Shown here: piece after piece, positions 43,770 to 51,903 of the stretch | Layout: every line of letters begins with the position of its first letter | How positions within the stretch are numbered: the first letter of the stretch is position 1 | Origin: Nocardia inohanensis NBRC 100128 | Lineage (GTDB): Bacteria > Actinomycetota > Actinomycetes > Mycobacteriales > Mycobacteriaceae | Reading direction: 5' to 3' | DNA length: 64,000 nucleotides | NCBI RefSeq assembly: GCF_001612945.1 | Contig: NZ_BDBK01000008.1 | Location: 310,001 to 374,000, forward strand | The notes under the pieces: generated by a model | Seen by the model: the letters and a program-made list of their open reading frames with translations, nothing else | Database searches by the model: none | What the model was told of the DNA's origin: nothing | Made by a program: the position numbers and the translations under genes

Positions 43770-45299
43770 TCAGGCCGGTGTGCCGAACCAGCGGGTGAGC
43801 GCGGACTCCAACCCGTCGAGGGACGGGCCGTCCGCCGCCCACGCCGCGATGCCGTCCGGGCGGATGAGGATCGCCGAAAGTTCGCGCGGCTCAGCGGATT
43901 TTGCGGTGAGCAGCTGCACCCGGTCGGCCCAGGGCGCGGCGGCGGCGTGCAGGGCGGGGGAGTCGGTGAGGTCCAGCAGGACCGCGCGGCCGTCACCGAA
44001 GTGCTCGCTGACGAAGGTGCCGTCGGCCAGTTCGATATCCGGGGCGAGCCCGCCCAGCAGCGGGTGGCCGGCGCCGAGGTCGTAGCGGTGCAGGACGCCG
44101 GAGATCTTCTTGAAGATCTCGGTCGCGCCGTCGCGGGTGCGCAGCAGGCTCGCCATGACCTCGCGCAGGGCGCGCGAGCGGGGATCGGTGCGCATGAGCG
44201 CGACCTGGGCGCGGGTCCATTCCAGCACCCACGCGCCGATCGGGTGCCGTTCGGTGGTGTAGGTGTCGAGCAGGTCCGCCGGAGCCCAGCCGCGTACGGC
44301 CGCAGCCAGTTTCCAGCCCAGGTTCACCGCGTCGCCGATACCGAGGTTGAGGCCCTGGCCGCCGAAGGGGGAGTGCACGTGGGCGGCATCGCCCGCGAGC
44401 AGGACCCGGCCCCGGCGGTATTCGGGTGCCTGGCGGGTGTTGTCGGTGAATCGGGTCGCCGAAAGCACCTTGGAAATCCGGACTTTCACGCCGGTAACCC
44501 GCTCGTAGCTGCCTTCCAGTTCGGCGGCGGTGATCGGGGCATCGCGGTCGGCGGGCGGGCCGTCGAGTTCGACGGTGAGGAAGCGGCCCGGCGTGGGACC
44601 GTTGACGTAGATTCCGGTGGGCGTGCTGCGCCAGCCGCCGGGCACATGCTCGGCCCCGGTCATCTCGACCACCGCCTGCCGTCCGGTGATCTCCGGATCC
44701 AGGCCGGGGAATTCGAATCCGGCCAGTTTGCGGACGATACTGCGCCCGCCGTCGCAGCCGACCAGCCATTCGGTACGAATCTGGTAGTCGCCGCAGTCCA
44801 CGGTGACCCCGATGCCGTCATCGCTCAATCCGGTCACCGTCGTGCCGCGCCGCACCGGCACCCCGAGTTCCGCGGCCCGCGCCGCCAGCATGGCTTCGAT
44901 GCCCTGCTGCGGAACGAACCACGCCGACGCGGCCGGCCCCTGATCCGCGAAGGCCGGATCGTCGAGGTCGATGACATCGCCGAAGAACTGGAGGCCCGCG
45001 AAATGCCCGCCCACGAACGCCTTTCCGGCCGGGAGAGGCCCGGATTCGCCACTGTCCTTACGGAATACGGCGAACCGGTCGATCATGGCGTCGTGCTGGA
45101 CGCGCAGCGCGGGCAGCAGACCCCGCCGCGCCAGCGCCCGCGCGGTCGGCACATTGATCGCACCGGCTTTCACGGTCATATCCATCTCGGTCAACCGCTC
45201 CAGCACCAGCACATCGACCCCGGTCAGCCGCAGCTCGCACGCCAGCATGAGCCCGACCGGCCCGGCTCCCACTACCACCACTTCGTGTGTCTCGTTCAT
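43770..45299 (-). CDS. FAD-dependent aromatic monooxygenase (class A)
   Basis: A 509-aa flavoprotein hydroxylase of the PheA/TfdB/MhpA and antibiotic-modifying type. The FAD motif 'VVVVGAGPVGLMLACELRLT', the DG motif 'WLVGCDGGRSIVRKLAG' and the GD motif 'VLLAGDAAHVHSPFGGQGLN' are all present, and a thioredoxin-like C-terminal domain covers the last ~120 residues. It uses NAD(P)H and O2. Related actinobacterial enzymes hydroxylate rifamycins, polyketides or phenols; the substrate here is not evident. Upstream lies a GCAAG-rich stretch that may bind a regulator. Confidence 0.88.
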   Translation of the reverse strand: MNETHEVVVVGAGPVGLMLACELRLTGVDVLVLERLTEMDMTVKAGAINVPTARALARRGLLPALRVQHDAMIDRFAVFRKDSGESGPLPAGKAFVGGHFAGLQFFGDVIDLDDPAFADQGPAASAWFVPQQGIEAMLAARAAELGVPVRRGTTVTGLSDDGIGVTVDCGDYQIRTEWLVGCDGGRSIVRKLAGFEFPGLDPEITGRQAVVEMTGAEHVPGGWRSTPTGIYVNGPTPGRFLTVELDGPPADRDAPITAAELEGSYERVTGVKVRISKVLSATRFTDNTRQAPEYRRGRVLLAGDAAHVHSPFGGQGLNLGIGDAVNLGWKLAAAVRGWAPADLLDTYTTERHPIGAWVLEWTRAQVALMRTDPRSRALREVMASLLRTRDGATEIFKKISGVLHRYDLGAGHPLLGGLAPDIELADGTFVSEHFGDGRAVLLDLTDSPALHAAAAPWADRVQLLTAKSAEPRELSAILIRPDGIAAWAADGPSLDGLESALTRWFGTPA

Positions 45300-45465
45300 G
45301 AGAATCACTGTGCCGGTGTGCGATTGCCCGGCGCTTGCACCGTCTTGCGCGCCGCTTGCGCCGACCCCCGGCCGGACCGCTCGGTCCACTGGAACCCGCA
45401 CTGCGCGCGACGGCATCTTCTACCATCGACCTCGTCGATACAGGGAATGAACAGGGGAGAGTCGG

Positions 45466-46290
45466 ATGACCGGCGACGCGGTGGCTGTGGACGTCTCGAA
45501 ACCGAGCATTGCGCGCGTGTACGACTACCTGCTGGGTGGTCATGACAACTACGAGGCCGATCGCAAGGTCGGCGACTTCTTCATCAACGATCTGCCCGGG
45601 TCGGTGGCGATCGCGCACGCCAACCGGCAGGCGCTGGTGCGTGCGGTGGCGGCCATCGCAGAGGATGGGGTGGACCAGTTCATCGATATCGGCAGCGGCC
45701 TGCCGACGGTCGACAATGTGCATCAGGTGGCGCAGCGATATCACCCCGAGGCCCGGGTGGTCTATGTCGACAACGATCCGATCGTGCTGGCGCACGGCCG
45801 GGCGCTGTTGCAGACCGACGATCACACCACAGTGATCCAGGCGGATCTGCGTGAGCCGGAAGCGATTTCGCAGCATCCGGACGTGGCGCGGTTGATCGAC
45901 TTCACCAAACCGGTCGGTGTCATCTTCAGTGCGATCCTGCACCATCTCAATGATTCCGAGGATCCGCGCGCGCTGGTGCGCTGGTGGGTGGAGCGGGTGC
46001 CCTCGGGCAGCGAGTTCTATATCTCGCACTTCCGCACCGGCAACAACGAGGAGACCAGCGCGGCCGAGGAGAAGTTGCAGGAGACCTTCGGGCGCGGACG
46101 CTGGCGCAGCGATACCGAGATCGTGCAGCTGTTCGGCGACGGCCTCGAGATTCTGGAACCGGGACTGGCCTACTGCTCGCAGTGGCGGCCGGCGGCGACC
46201 GCCGCGGGTATCGAGACCATCGGCGTGGCCGAGCGGGAGCTGACCGTGTGGGAACAGCTGATCGCCTGCGTGCTCGCGCGCAAACCCTAA
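45466..46290 (+). CDS. SAM-dependent methyltransferase, DUF574 (SAV2177) family, copy 2
   Basis: A 274-aa paralogue of the protein at 12653-13444. It has the same opening 'KPSIARVYDYLLGGHDNYEA', motif I 'FIDIGSGLPTVDNVHQVAQR' and 'VVYVDNDPIVLAHGRALL'. The ATG at 45466 has AGGGGAGAG upstream. The substrate is unknown. The stop overlaps the convergent 88-aa gene by four bases. Divergent from the flavin monooxygenase, with a 166-base gap. Confidence 0.88.
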   Translation: MTGDAVAVDVSKPSIARVYDYLLGGHDNYEADRKVGDFFINDLPGSVAIAHANRQALVRAVAAIAEDGVDQFIDIGSGLPTVDNVHQVAQRYHPEARVVYVDNDPIVLAHGRALLQTDDHTTVIQADLREPEAISQHPDVARLIDFTKPVGVIFSAILHHLNDSEDPRALVRWWVERVPSGSEFYISHFRTGNNEETSAAEEKLQETFGRGRWRSDTEIVQLFGDGLEILEPGLAYCSQWRPAATAAGIETIGVAERELTVWEQLIACVLARKP

Positions 46291-46553
46291 TCCTCGGGCG
46301 GCCAGTGCTCGGCGATCCATCGATCGGCGGCGGCCTTGGCCTCCTCGACGTCGCGCGCGGAGGCTTCCCGCCAGCCCGCACGCCACGAGCAGGTGGTCGC
46401 GCCGGTGGCTTTGATGTACGCGCGGGAATCGCCGAACTCCTTGGACAGCCACCACGCCGACCGGTCGCCCTCGAGTTTCCAGCCGTCGGTCGCGTCCGAC
46501 GGCCGGATCGGCCCGTACGAGCCGTTCGACCTCACATCTCCCACATAGGACAT
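46287..46553 (-). CDS. Small conserved-looking protein of unknown function
   Basis: An 88-aa protein with several Trp residues and a helical end 'ARDVEEAKAAADRWIAEHWP'. The ATG at 46553 has GGGCC upstream only, so the start is weakly supported. It lies 70 bases downstream of the scramblase-like gene on the same strand. No domain is recognised. Confidence 0.6.
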   Translation of the reverse strand: MSYVGDVRSNGSYGPIRPSDATDGWKLEGDRSAWWLSKEFGDSRAYIKATGATTCSWRAGWREASARDVEEAKAAADRWIAEHWPPED

Positions 46554-46623
46554 TGTGGCCCAAACGCGATGGAAGTTCGGCCACACGCCGTTCTTCCACC
46601 GCCGCAAGCCATCTCGCCGGGGA

Positions 46624-47688
46624 TCAGCCCCAGCCGCGCGAATCCTGTTTGAGGGCAGTGTCGATGGCCAGCCCCGAGGCCACCACCATGCTCAACAGCG
46701 GCTGCGGGAGCTGGCGATGGATCTGCACCACATAGTTGTCAGCGGTGGTGAACATGGTCTTCATCAGGCCCTCCCACGTCTTGGTGATGCGGGCGACCTC
46801 CTGACCGGTGTGGTCGTGGATCATGAAGTTCCAGGCCCGCCAGTTCTCGGCCTTGATGCCGCCGATCTGCTGGCCGTTGACCACGAAGGCGAAGTTGATC
46901 TTGCCGATCATGTTCTCCTGGATGATCTCTCCGATCGGCTGGCCGGTGCCGGCCTCGAGGAGGAACTTCGACTTGAACACCTTGGCCGGACGGGTGACCC
47001 GCAGCTGGGTCTGGCCGTGCGTGTCGCGGATCTCCAGCTTGTGGGTCATGAACTGGTCGTAGCTGGACAGGAACCGGACGGCCTTCTTCAATGCCGACTG
47101 GCCGACCTCGACGACCGCGCCGAGCTGGCGGCCGTGCTGATCGAATACGCCGTATTCGTTGGCCATCTCGATGAGCTTGACCTTCTGGTTCACCACCAGC
47201 ACCGGTTCGCTGAACAGGGTGCCGCCGCCGCCCTGGGCGGGCGCGACGCCCGCGCGCTCCTGCACCTGACGCTGGATATCGGCGGGGTTGTCGGCCGAAC
47301 CGAGCTCGAGCTCCCACGGGCTGGCGTCACCGCGGTGCTGTCCGTACTCCGGCTGCGCGTACTGCTGACCGTATTGGCGGCCCTGATTCGCGTACTGCTG
47401 ACCCTGCTGCCCGTACTGCTGCGGTTGCTGAACCTGCTGCGGCTGGGACTGCTGCCCGTACTGCCGCTGCGGTTGCTGCGCGTGCTGCGGCTGGGATTGC
47501 TGGGCGTACTGCTGCTGCGCGTGGTGCTGTTGCTGAGCGTGCGATTGCCCGGTTTGCTGCGCGGGCTGCTGCTGGGGCTGGGCCGTTTGCTGTTGCGGCT
47601 GAGTGTGATTGGTCCACTGCGTGCCGTCCCACCAGCGCATGGTGGTGGAACCAGGACCTTCGGGATACCAACCCGGTGGATGACTCAT
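46624..47688 (-). CDS. DUF2510, glutamine-rich and scramblase-like (LURP-one) protein
   Basis: A 354-aa protein. Residues 1-30 are a DUF2510 module ('PPGWYPEGPG...RWWDGTQWT'). Residues ~30-125 are a low-complexity Gln/Tyr-rich tract. Residues ~155-350 are a phospholipid-scramblase/LURP-one-like beta-barrel domain ('VNQKVKLIEMANEYGVFDQH', 'HDHTGQEVARITKTWEGLMK') ending in a hydrophobic helix 'LLSMVVASGLAIDTAL'. Such proteins probably sit at the inner face of the membrane. Whether they move lipids in bacteria is not established. Confidence 0.82.
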   Translation of the reverse strand: MSHPPGWYPEGPGSTTMRWWDGTQWTNHTQPQQQTAQPQQQPAQQTGQSHAQQQHHAQQQYAQQSQPQHAQQPQRQYGQQSQPQQVQQPQQYGQQGQQYANQGRQYGQQYAQPEYGQHRGDASPWELELGSADNPADIQRQVQERAGVAPAQGGGGTLFSEPVLVVNQKVKLIEMANEYGVFDQHGRQLGAVVEVGQSALKKAVRFLSSYDQFMTHKLEIRDTHGQTQLRVTRPAKVFKSKFLLEAGTGQPIGEIIQENMIGKINFAFVVNGQQIGGIKAENWRAWNFMIHDHTGQEVARITKTWEGLMKTMFTTADNYVVQIHRQLPQPLLSMVVASGLAIDTALKQDSRGWG

Positions 47689-47866
47689 GGCGGCATCCTA
47701 ACCATCTCTTGTGAACCTGCACGGTTCGCCGTTTTCGTCGCATTCTCCGCCCTATGATGGGCGGCTGACGCCGAGGCGAGCGGTCCCGGCGGTCGGGAAG
47801 CGGGGAAATCATGTCCGGCGCAGGCGAATTCGCATCTCTCGGCGGTCCTTCGACCCGGCCGGTCCT

Positions 47867-49087
47867 ATGACCGATCTGGTCACCCGGGCGCAATTGGTGC
47901 TGCTGGCGAGAACATTGCATTTACCCGTGGAGCGGGTGGCCCATCTCGAACGTCTCGGCCCGGCGCGCCTGCACGAATTGCAGGAGCGCGTCTCGGCGCG
48001 GCTGTTCGATCAGCACGCACCGGTTTTCGATCGGATCAGCGCGCTGGTGCCGGTCATACCGCTGGCGATCTCGCTGCCCATCGTGCAGCGGCTGGTGCCA
48101 CCGGCCATGACCGGACGTGCGGCGGGCGCGGTCGGGGTGCGGCATCGGCGCAAGGCCGTGGACGCGCTGCTGCGCCTGGAGGTGGGGTACGCGGCCGATT
48201 GCGCGCCGTACCTGGATCCGCGCACCGTCGGTCAGCTGGCCGACGACGCGCCGCCCGCACCGGTGGTGGCCATCCTCAACGAGCTGCTGAAACGGCGTGA
48301 CTACATTACCGCCGGACCGTTCCTGGCCTATGCCACACCGGAATTGGTGCGCGCGGCCGAGGCGGGTGTGCCCGATGACGAGGGGCTGATCCGCTCGGCG
48401 GCCTACGCCTACTCCGGGGAAGCCGTGAGCGCGGTGGTGCGTCAGCTGCTCAACGGGCCGGGGCAACGGGTTCCGCAACTGCTGCGCACGGTCGTGGACG
48501 GCTCCAAGGAATTGCGGCTGGCGGCGCTGTCGGTGTTCGCGCGCTGCGCACCCGATGTGGTCAGCGCGGTCGGCGACATCCTGTTCCAGGTGTGCCCGCC
48601 CTCGGCGGTCGCCGATCTGATCGTCACCTTCCTGGGTGCGGACGCGACCGCGGAGATGCTGCGCTTCGCCGGGCAGCTCAGCCCGAACGCCCTGCTGAAG
48701 CTGGGCATGAACCCGGTACTGGCCGAGATCGCCGGGCAGCTGATCACCACCGTGGACGGCAGCAGCGATATCGCGCTGTGGCGCGGGGTGCTCGAACCGT
48801 TGGCGCGCACGCCCGCGCAGGTGCGGCGATTGGCCGGCAATCAACTCGCGGGCCTGGAGACCAGCACTTTGGTGATGCTGCCCGCGATCGCCCAGGCGGG
48901 CCGGTTGTGGGCGCCGCTGCTGTGGGTGCTGGCCGCCACCGATGTGGATGTGCAGGCTCACATCGGCGAGCTGTGGGCCACCACCACCCGCCTCGATCCG
49001 GACCTGCTGGAATGCCGCATCGCCGATCAACGCCTGGAATCACTCCTCGCCACGTTGACCGCGACAATCCGCTTACTGCGATCCTAA
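47867..49087 (+). CDS. Unrecognised ~406-aa protein family, copy 2
   Basis: A 406-aa paralogue of the protein at 40881-42104, starting 'MTDLVTRAQLVLLARTLHLP' against 'MSDLVTRAQLELLSRTLHVP'. The central part, including 'DYITAGPFLAYATPELVRAA', is very similar over the whole length with no large gaps. The 73-aa partner gene seen before copy 1 is missing here, and the ribosome-binding site is weak. The function is unknown. Confidence 0.75.
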   Translation: MTDLVTRAQLVLLARTLHLPVERVAHLERLGPARLHELQERVSARLFDQHAPVFDRISALVPVIPLAISLPIVQRLVPPAMTGRAAGAVGVRHRRKAVDALLRLEVGYAADCAPYLDPRTVGQLADDAPPAPVVAILNELLKRRDYITAGPFLAYATPELVRAAEAGVPDDEGLIRSAAYAYSGEAVSAVVRQLLNGPGQRVPQLLRTVVDGSKELRLAALSVFARCAPDVVSAVGDILFQVCPPSAVADLIVTFLGADATAEMLRFAGQLSPNALLKLGMNPVLAEIAGQLITTVDGSSDIALWRGVLEPLARTPAQVRRLAGNQLAGLETSTLVMLPAIAQAGRLWAPLLWVLAATDVDVQAHIGELWATTTRLDPDLLECRIADQRLESLLATLTATIRLLRS

Positions 49088-49121
49088 TTTCGCGCCCACT
49101 CGTCCGGTTTCACGAGGCGAC

Positions 49122-49172
49122 AACCGATTTCGCGAGGTGAGGGCAACTCACCGGGTACCGCCGAAATCGGTT
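49122..49172. terminator. Nested inverted repeat after the 406-aa gene
   Basis: An outer stem AACCGATTTCG / CGAAATCGGTT encloses an inner hairpin GGTGAG-GGCAA-CTCACC. It lies 35 bases after the stop and upstream of the M20 peptidase gene, and may end transcription or form a cruciform operator. Confidence 0.45.
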
Positions 49173-49267
49173 CGGCACCGGACCGCCGGACCACGAACGG
49201 GACCGGCCACGGCACCCGAGCCGGGCGCTGAAGTCACGGGCATGCGGGACAGTGGTAGGAATTGATC

Positions 49268-50614
49268 GTGTCCGAAACCGCCGAAACCCGCACCCGCGCC
49301 GTCTCGGAAGTGGTCGATCTGGTCAGTCAGCTGATCCGGTTCGACACCTCCAATACCGGCGAACTGGAAACCACCAAGGGCGAGCGTGAATGCGCGCAAT
49401 GGGTGGCCGATCAGCTGCATCAGGCCGGATACACCACCGAATACGTCGAATCCGGGGCCCCGGGGCGCGGCAATGTGTTCGCGCGGTTGAAGGGCGCGGA
49501 CTCCTCGCGCGGGGCGCTGATGATGCACGGGCATCTGGATGTGGTGCCCGCCGAGGCCGCCGACTGGAGCGTGCACCCGTTCTCGGGCGCGATCCGCGAC
49601 GGTTACGTGTGGGGGCGCGGGGCCATCGATATGAAGGACATGGTCGGCATGATGCTGGCCGTGGCCCGGCAGTTCAAGCTCGAGGGCACGGTGCCGCCGC
49701 GCGATATCGTGTGGGCGTTCCTGGCCGATGAGGAGAACGGCGGGCGCTGGGGTTCGCAGTGGCTGGTGGAGCATCGGCCCGATCTGTTCGAAGGCATCAC
49801 CGAAGCGGTCGGCGAGGTCGGCGGCTTCTCACTGACCGTGCCGCGCCCGGACGGGACCGAGCGCCGGCTGTATCTGGTGGAGACCGCCGAGAAGGGTCTG
49901 GGCTGGATGCGCTTGCGCGCCAAGGCCCGTGCCGGCCACGGCTCGTTCCTGCACGAGGACAATGCCGTCACCATCCTGGCCCAGGCGGTCGCGCGGCTGG
50001 GCACCCACACCTTCCCGTTGGTGGTCTCCGATTCGGTGGCCGAGTTCCTGGCGGCGGTCGCCGAGGAGTCGGGCCTGCAATTCGATCCCGCCAGCCCCGA
50101 TATCGAAGGCCAGCTGGCGAAACTGGGCACCATCTCCCGCATCATCGGCGCGACCCTGCGCGATACCGCGAACCCGACCATGCTGCGCGCCGGCTACAAG
50201 GCCAATGTGATTCCGCAGACCGCCGAAGCCGTCGTCGACTGCCGCGTGGTGCCGGGCCGGCAAGCCGAATTCGAGCGCGAGGTCGACGCCCTGATCGGCC
50301 CGGACGTGGAACGCGAGTGGATCACCAAACTCGATTCCTACGAAACCACTTTCGACGGCCACCTGGTCGACGCCATGAACGAAGCGGTGCTGGCCCACGA
50401 TCCGCAGGGCCGCACCGTGCCCTACATGCTCTCCGGCGGCACCGACGCGAAAGCCTTCGCCAAACTGGGGATTCGCTGCTTCGGGTTCGCGCCGCTGAAA
50501 CTGCCGCCCGAGCTGGACTTCACCGCCCTGTTCCACGGGGTCGACGAGCGGGTTCCGGTGGAGTCCCTCGAATTCGGCACCCGGGTACTGGAACACTTCC
50601 TGCTGAACAGCTGA
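49268..50614 (+). CDS. M20-family metallopeptidase / acylase (DapE2-like)
   Basis: A 448-aa protein of the M20/ArgE-DapE family. Metal ligands appear in 'MMHGHLDVVP' (His, Asp), 'VWGRGAIDMKDM' (bridging Asp), 'LADEENGG' (catalytic Glu pair) and 'FHGVDERVP' (C-terminal His). The lid domain occupies the middle. It resembles M. tuberculosis Rv2141c (annotated dapE2), and the following PEBP gene matches Rv2140c in order. GTG 49268 with TAGGA upstream is chosen. The true substrate is unknown; it need not be succinyl-diaminopimelate. Confidence 0.88.
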   Translation: MSETAETRTRAVSEVVDLVSQLIRFDTSNTGELETTKGERECAQWVADQLHQAGYTTEYVESGAPGRGNVFARLKGADSSRGALMMHGHLDVVPAEAADWSVHPFSGAIRDGYVWGRGAIDMKDMVGMMLAVARQFKLEGTVPPRDIVWAFLADEENGGRWGSQWLVEHRPDLFEGITEAVGEVGGFSLTVPRPDGTERRLYLVETAEKGLGWMRLRAKARAGHGSFLHEDNAVTILAQAVARLGTHTFPLVVSDSVAEFLAAVAEESGLQFDPASPDIEGQLAKLGTISRIIGATLRDTANPTMLRAGYKANVIPQTAEAVVDCRVVPGRQAEFEREVDALIGPDVEREWITKLDSYETTFDGHLVDAMNEAVLAHDPQGRTVPYMLSGGTDAKAFAKLGIRCFGFAPLKLPPELDFTALFHGVDERVPVESLEFGTRVLEHFLLNS

Positions 50615-50630
50615 GACGAAAGGACCACTC

Positions 50631-51167
50631 GTGCCCGACTATTCGTACAACCCGTACGCGCCGCTGCCGCAGCTGCCCGAGTTCACCGTCACCTCCACCG
50701 ATATCAGCGATGGCAAACCGTTGCAGCTGGATCAGGTCAGCGCGCTGGGTGGGGCGGGCGGGCGCGATGTGTCGCCGCAGCTGAGCTGGAGCGGATTCCC
50801 TGCCGAGACCAAGAGTTTCGCGGTCACCATGTACGACCCGGACGCGCCGACGGCGTCGGGGTTCTGGCATTGGGTGGTGGCCAATATTCCGGTGACCACC
50901 ACCAGCCTGGAGAACGGGCAGGGCAGTGCGGGCGGATCGCTGCCCGCAGGAGCCATTCATCTGCGCAATGACGCCGGGCTGCACGAGTACACGGGGGCGT
51001 TCCCGCCCGCCGGGCACGGGGCGCACCGGTATTTCGTGGTGGTGCACGCGGTCGGGGTGGAGAAGCTGGAGGTGGATGAGAACGCCTCGCCCGCCTACCT
51101 GGGCTTCAATCTGTTCATGAACGCGATCGGACGCGCCACCCTCATCGGCACGCACGAGCAGCACTGA
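50631..51167 (+). CDS. YbhB/YbcL PEBP-family protein (Rv2140c-like)
   Basis: A 178-aa phosphatidylethanolamine-binding-protein-fold protein. The ligand-site signatures are 'DVSPQLSWSGFPAETKSFAV', 'DPDAPTASGFWHWVVANIP' and 'AGHGAHRYFVVVHAV'. Members bind phospholipid head groups or act as kinase/protease inhibitors in other organisms. The gene follows the M20 peptidase gene after 16 bases, with AAAGGA before its GTG, so the two form an operon. Confidence 0.92.
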   Translation: MPDYSYNPYAPLPQLPEFTVTSTDISDGKPLQLDQVSALGGAGGRDVSPQLSWSGFPAETKSFAVTMYDPDAPTASGFWHWVVANIPVTTTSLENGQGSAGGSLPAGAIHLRNDAGLHEYTGAFPPAGHGAHRYFVVVHAVGVEKLEVDENASPAYLGFNLFMNAIGRATLIGTHEQH

Positions 51168-51178
51168 GTTTTCCGCTG

Positions 51179-51206
51179 CGGCCCTGGACCTTTCGGTCCG
51201 GGGCCG
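51179..51206. terminator. Bidirectional hairpin terminator
   Basis: The stem CGGCCCTGGACC / GGTCCGGGGCCG (one G-U pair) with loop TTTC lies between the convergent PEBP and TetR genes, followed by TTGT on the plus strand. Confidence 0.75.
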
Positions 51207-51224
51207 TTGTCGTGCGCGGACCGT

Positions 51225-51776
51225 TCAGCTCGGGCCCAGCAGTCGCGCCAGCCCGCGGATGCCCGCGGTGAGGTCCCCAGCCGTGGGCGCGCGCTGCGGT
51301 TCGATGAGGTATTGCACCAGCAATCCGCCGATCAGGGTTTGCAGCACCGCGCCGATGGCCGGATCGCCCTCGCCGAGTATCTGCGCCAAGCCTTCGCGGG
51401 CTTTCTGTTGTGCCGCACCGGTTTCCGCGGCCAGTTCGGGGGAGTGCATGGCCTGCGCGCCGCTCTCGATATTCGCCGCCCAGAGCGCGCGGTCGGCATC
51501 GAAGGATTCGATCAGTTTGTGCCAGAAGGCGTTCAGGCGTTCGGCGGCAGCGCTGGTGTCGTCCTCGGGCAGCGCGCCGAGCAGTTGCTCCACGGCGGCG
51601 GCGGTGGACTCGAGCATGGCTTGATTGAGCAGTTTGTCGCGGGTGCCGAAGTGGTAGTTGATGGCGGCCAGGTTGGCGCCGGAGGCGGCCACGATATCGC
51701 GCACGGTGGTGCGGGCGTAGCCGCGCTCGGCCAGGCATTGCTTGGTCGCGGCCAGCAGATCTTCTCGGGTTCCCAC
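51225..51776 (-). CDS. TetR-family transcriptional regulator
   Basis: A 183-aa protein with helix-turn-helix 'RDIVAASGANLAAINYHFGT' and a mostly helical ligand domain. GTG 51776 starts the conserved part; the frame continues upstream to a TTG at 51830 that lies inside the operator-like palindrome, so that start is less likely. It is divergent from the PapA5-like acyltransferase gene and is its probable regulator. The effector is unknown, perhaps an acyl-CoA. Confidence 0.85.
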   Translation of the reverse strand: MGTREDLLAATKQCLAERGYARTTVRDIVAASGANLAAINYHFGTRDKLLNQAMLESTAAAVEQLLGALPEDDTSAAAERLNAFWHKLIESFDADRALWAANIESGAQAMHSPELAAETGAAQQKAREGLAQILGEGDPAIGAVLQTLIGGLLVQYLIEPQRAPTAGDLTAGIRGLARLLGPS

Positions 51777-51823
51777 GTCGACCAGGGTATCAGCTACCGA
51801 ACGGATGTTTTTGACAGCCGTTT

Positions 51824-51837
51824 CAAACAATTGTTTG
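51824..51837. promoter_or_regulatory. TetR operator candidate
   Basis: CAAACAATTGTTTG is a perfect 14-bp palindrome in an AT-rich part of the divergent gap between the TetR and acyltransferase genes. The adjacent TTTTAAAC (51847-51854) may be a related half-site or a -10 region. Confidence 0.6.
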
Positions 51838-51903
51838 TGACAAGTGTTTTAAACGTGTGTATGGTCGGGTCGGACAGGATCCCCCGCACGAAGGAACGTC
51901 GAT

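Noticed and set aside
43391..43996. 201-codon minus-strand frame across the tandem repeats
   Set aside because: The 17-codon periodicity follows from the 51-bp DNA repeat; the frame also overlaps two real genes on the opposite strand and same strand.
43947..45545. 532-codon plus-strand open frame
   Set aside because: It is antisense to the flavin monooxygenase, whose three FAD motifs are intact.
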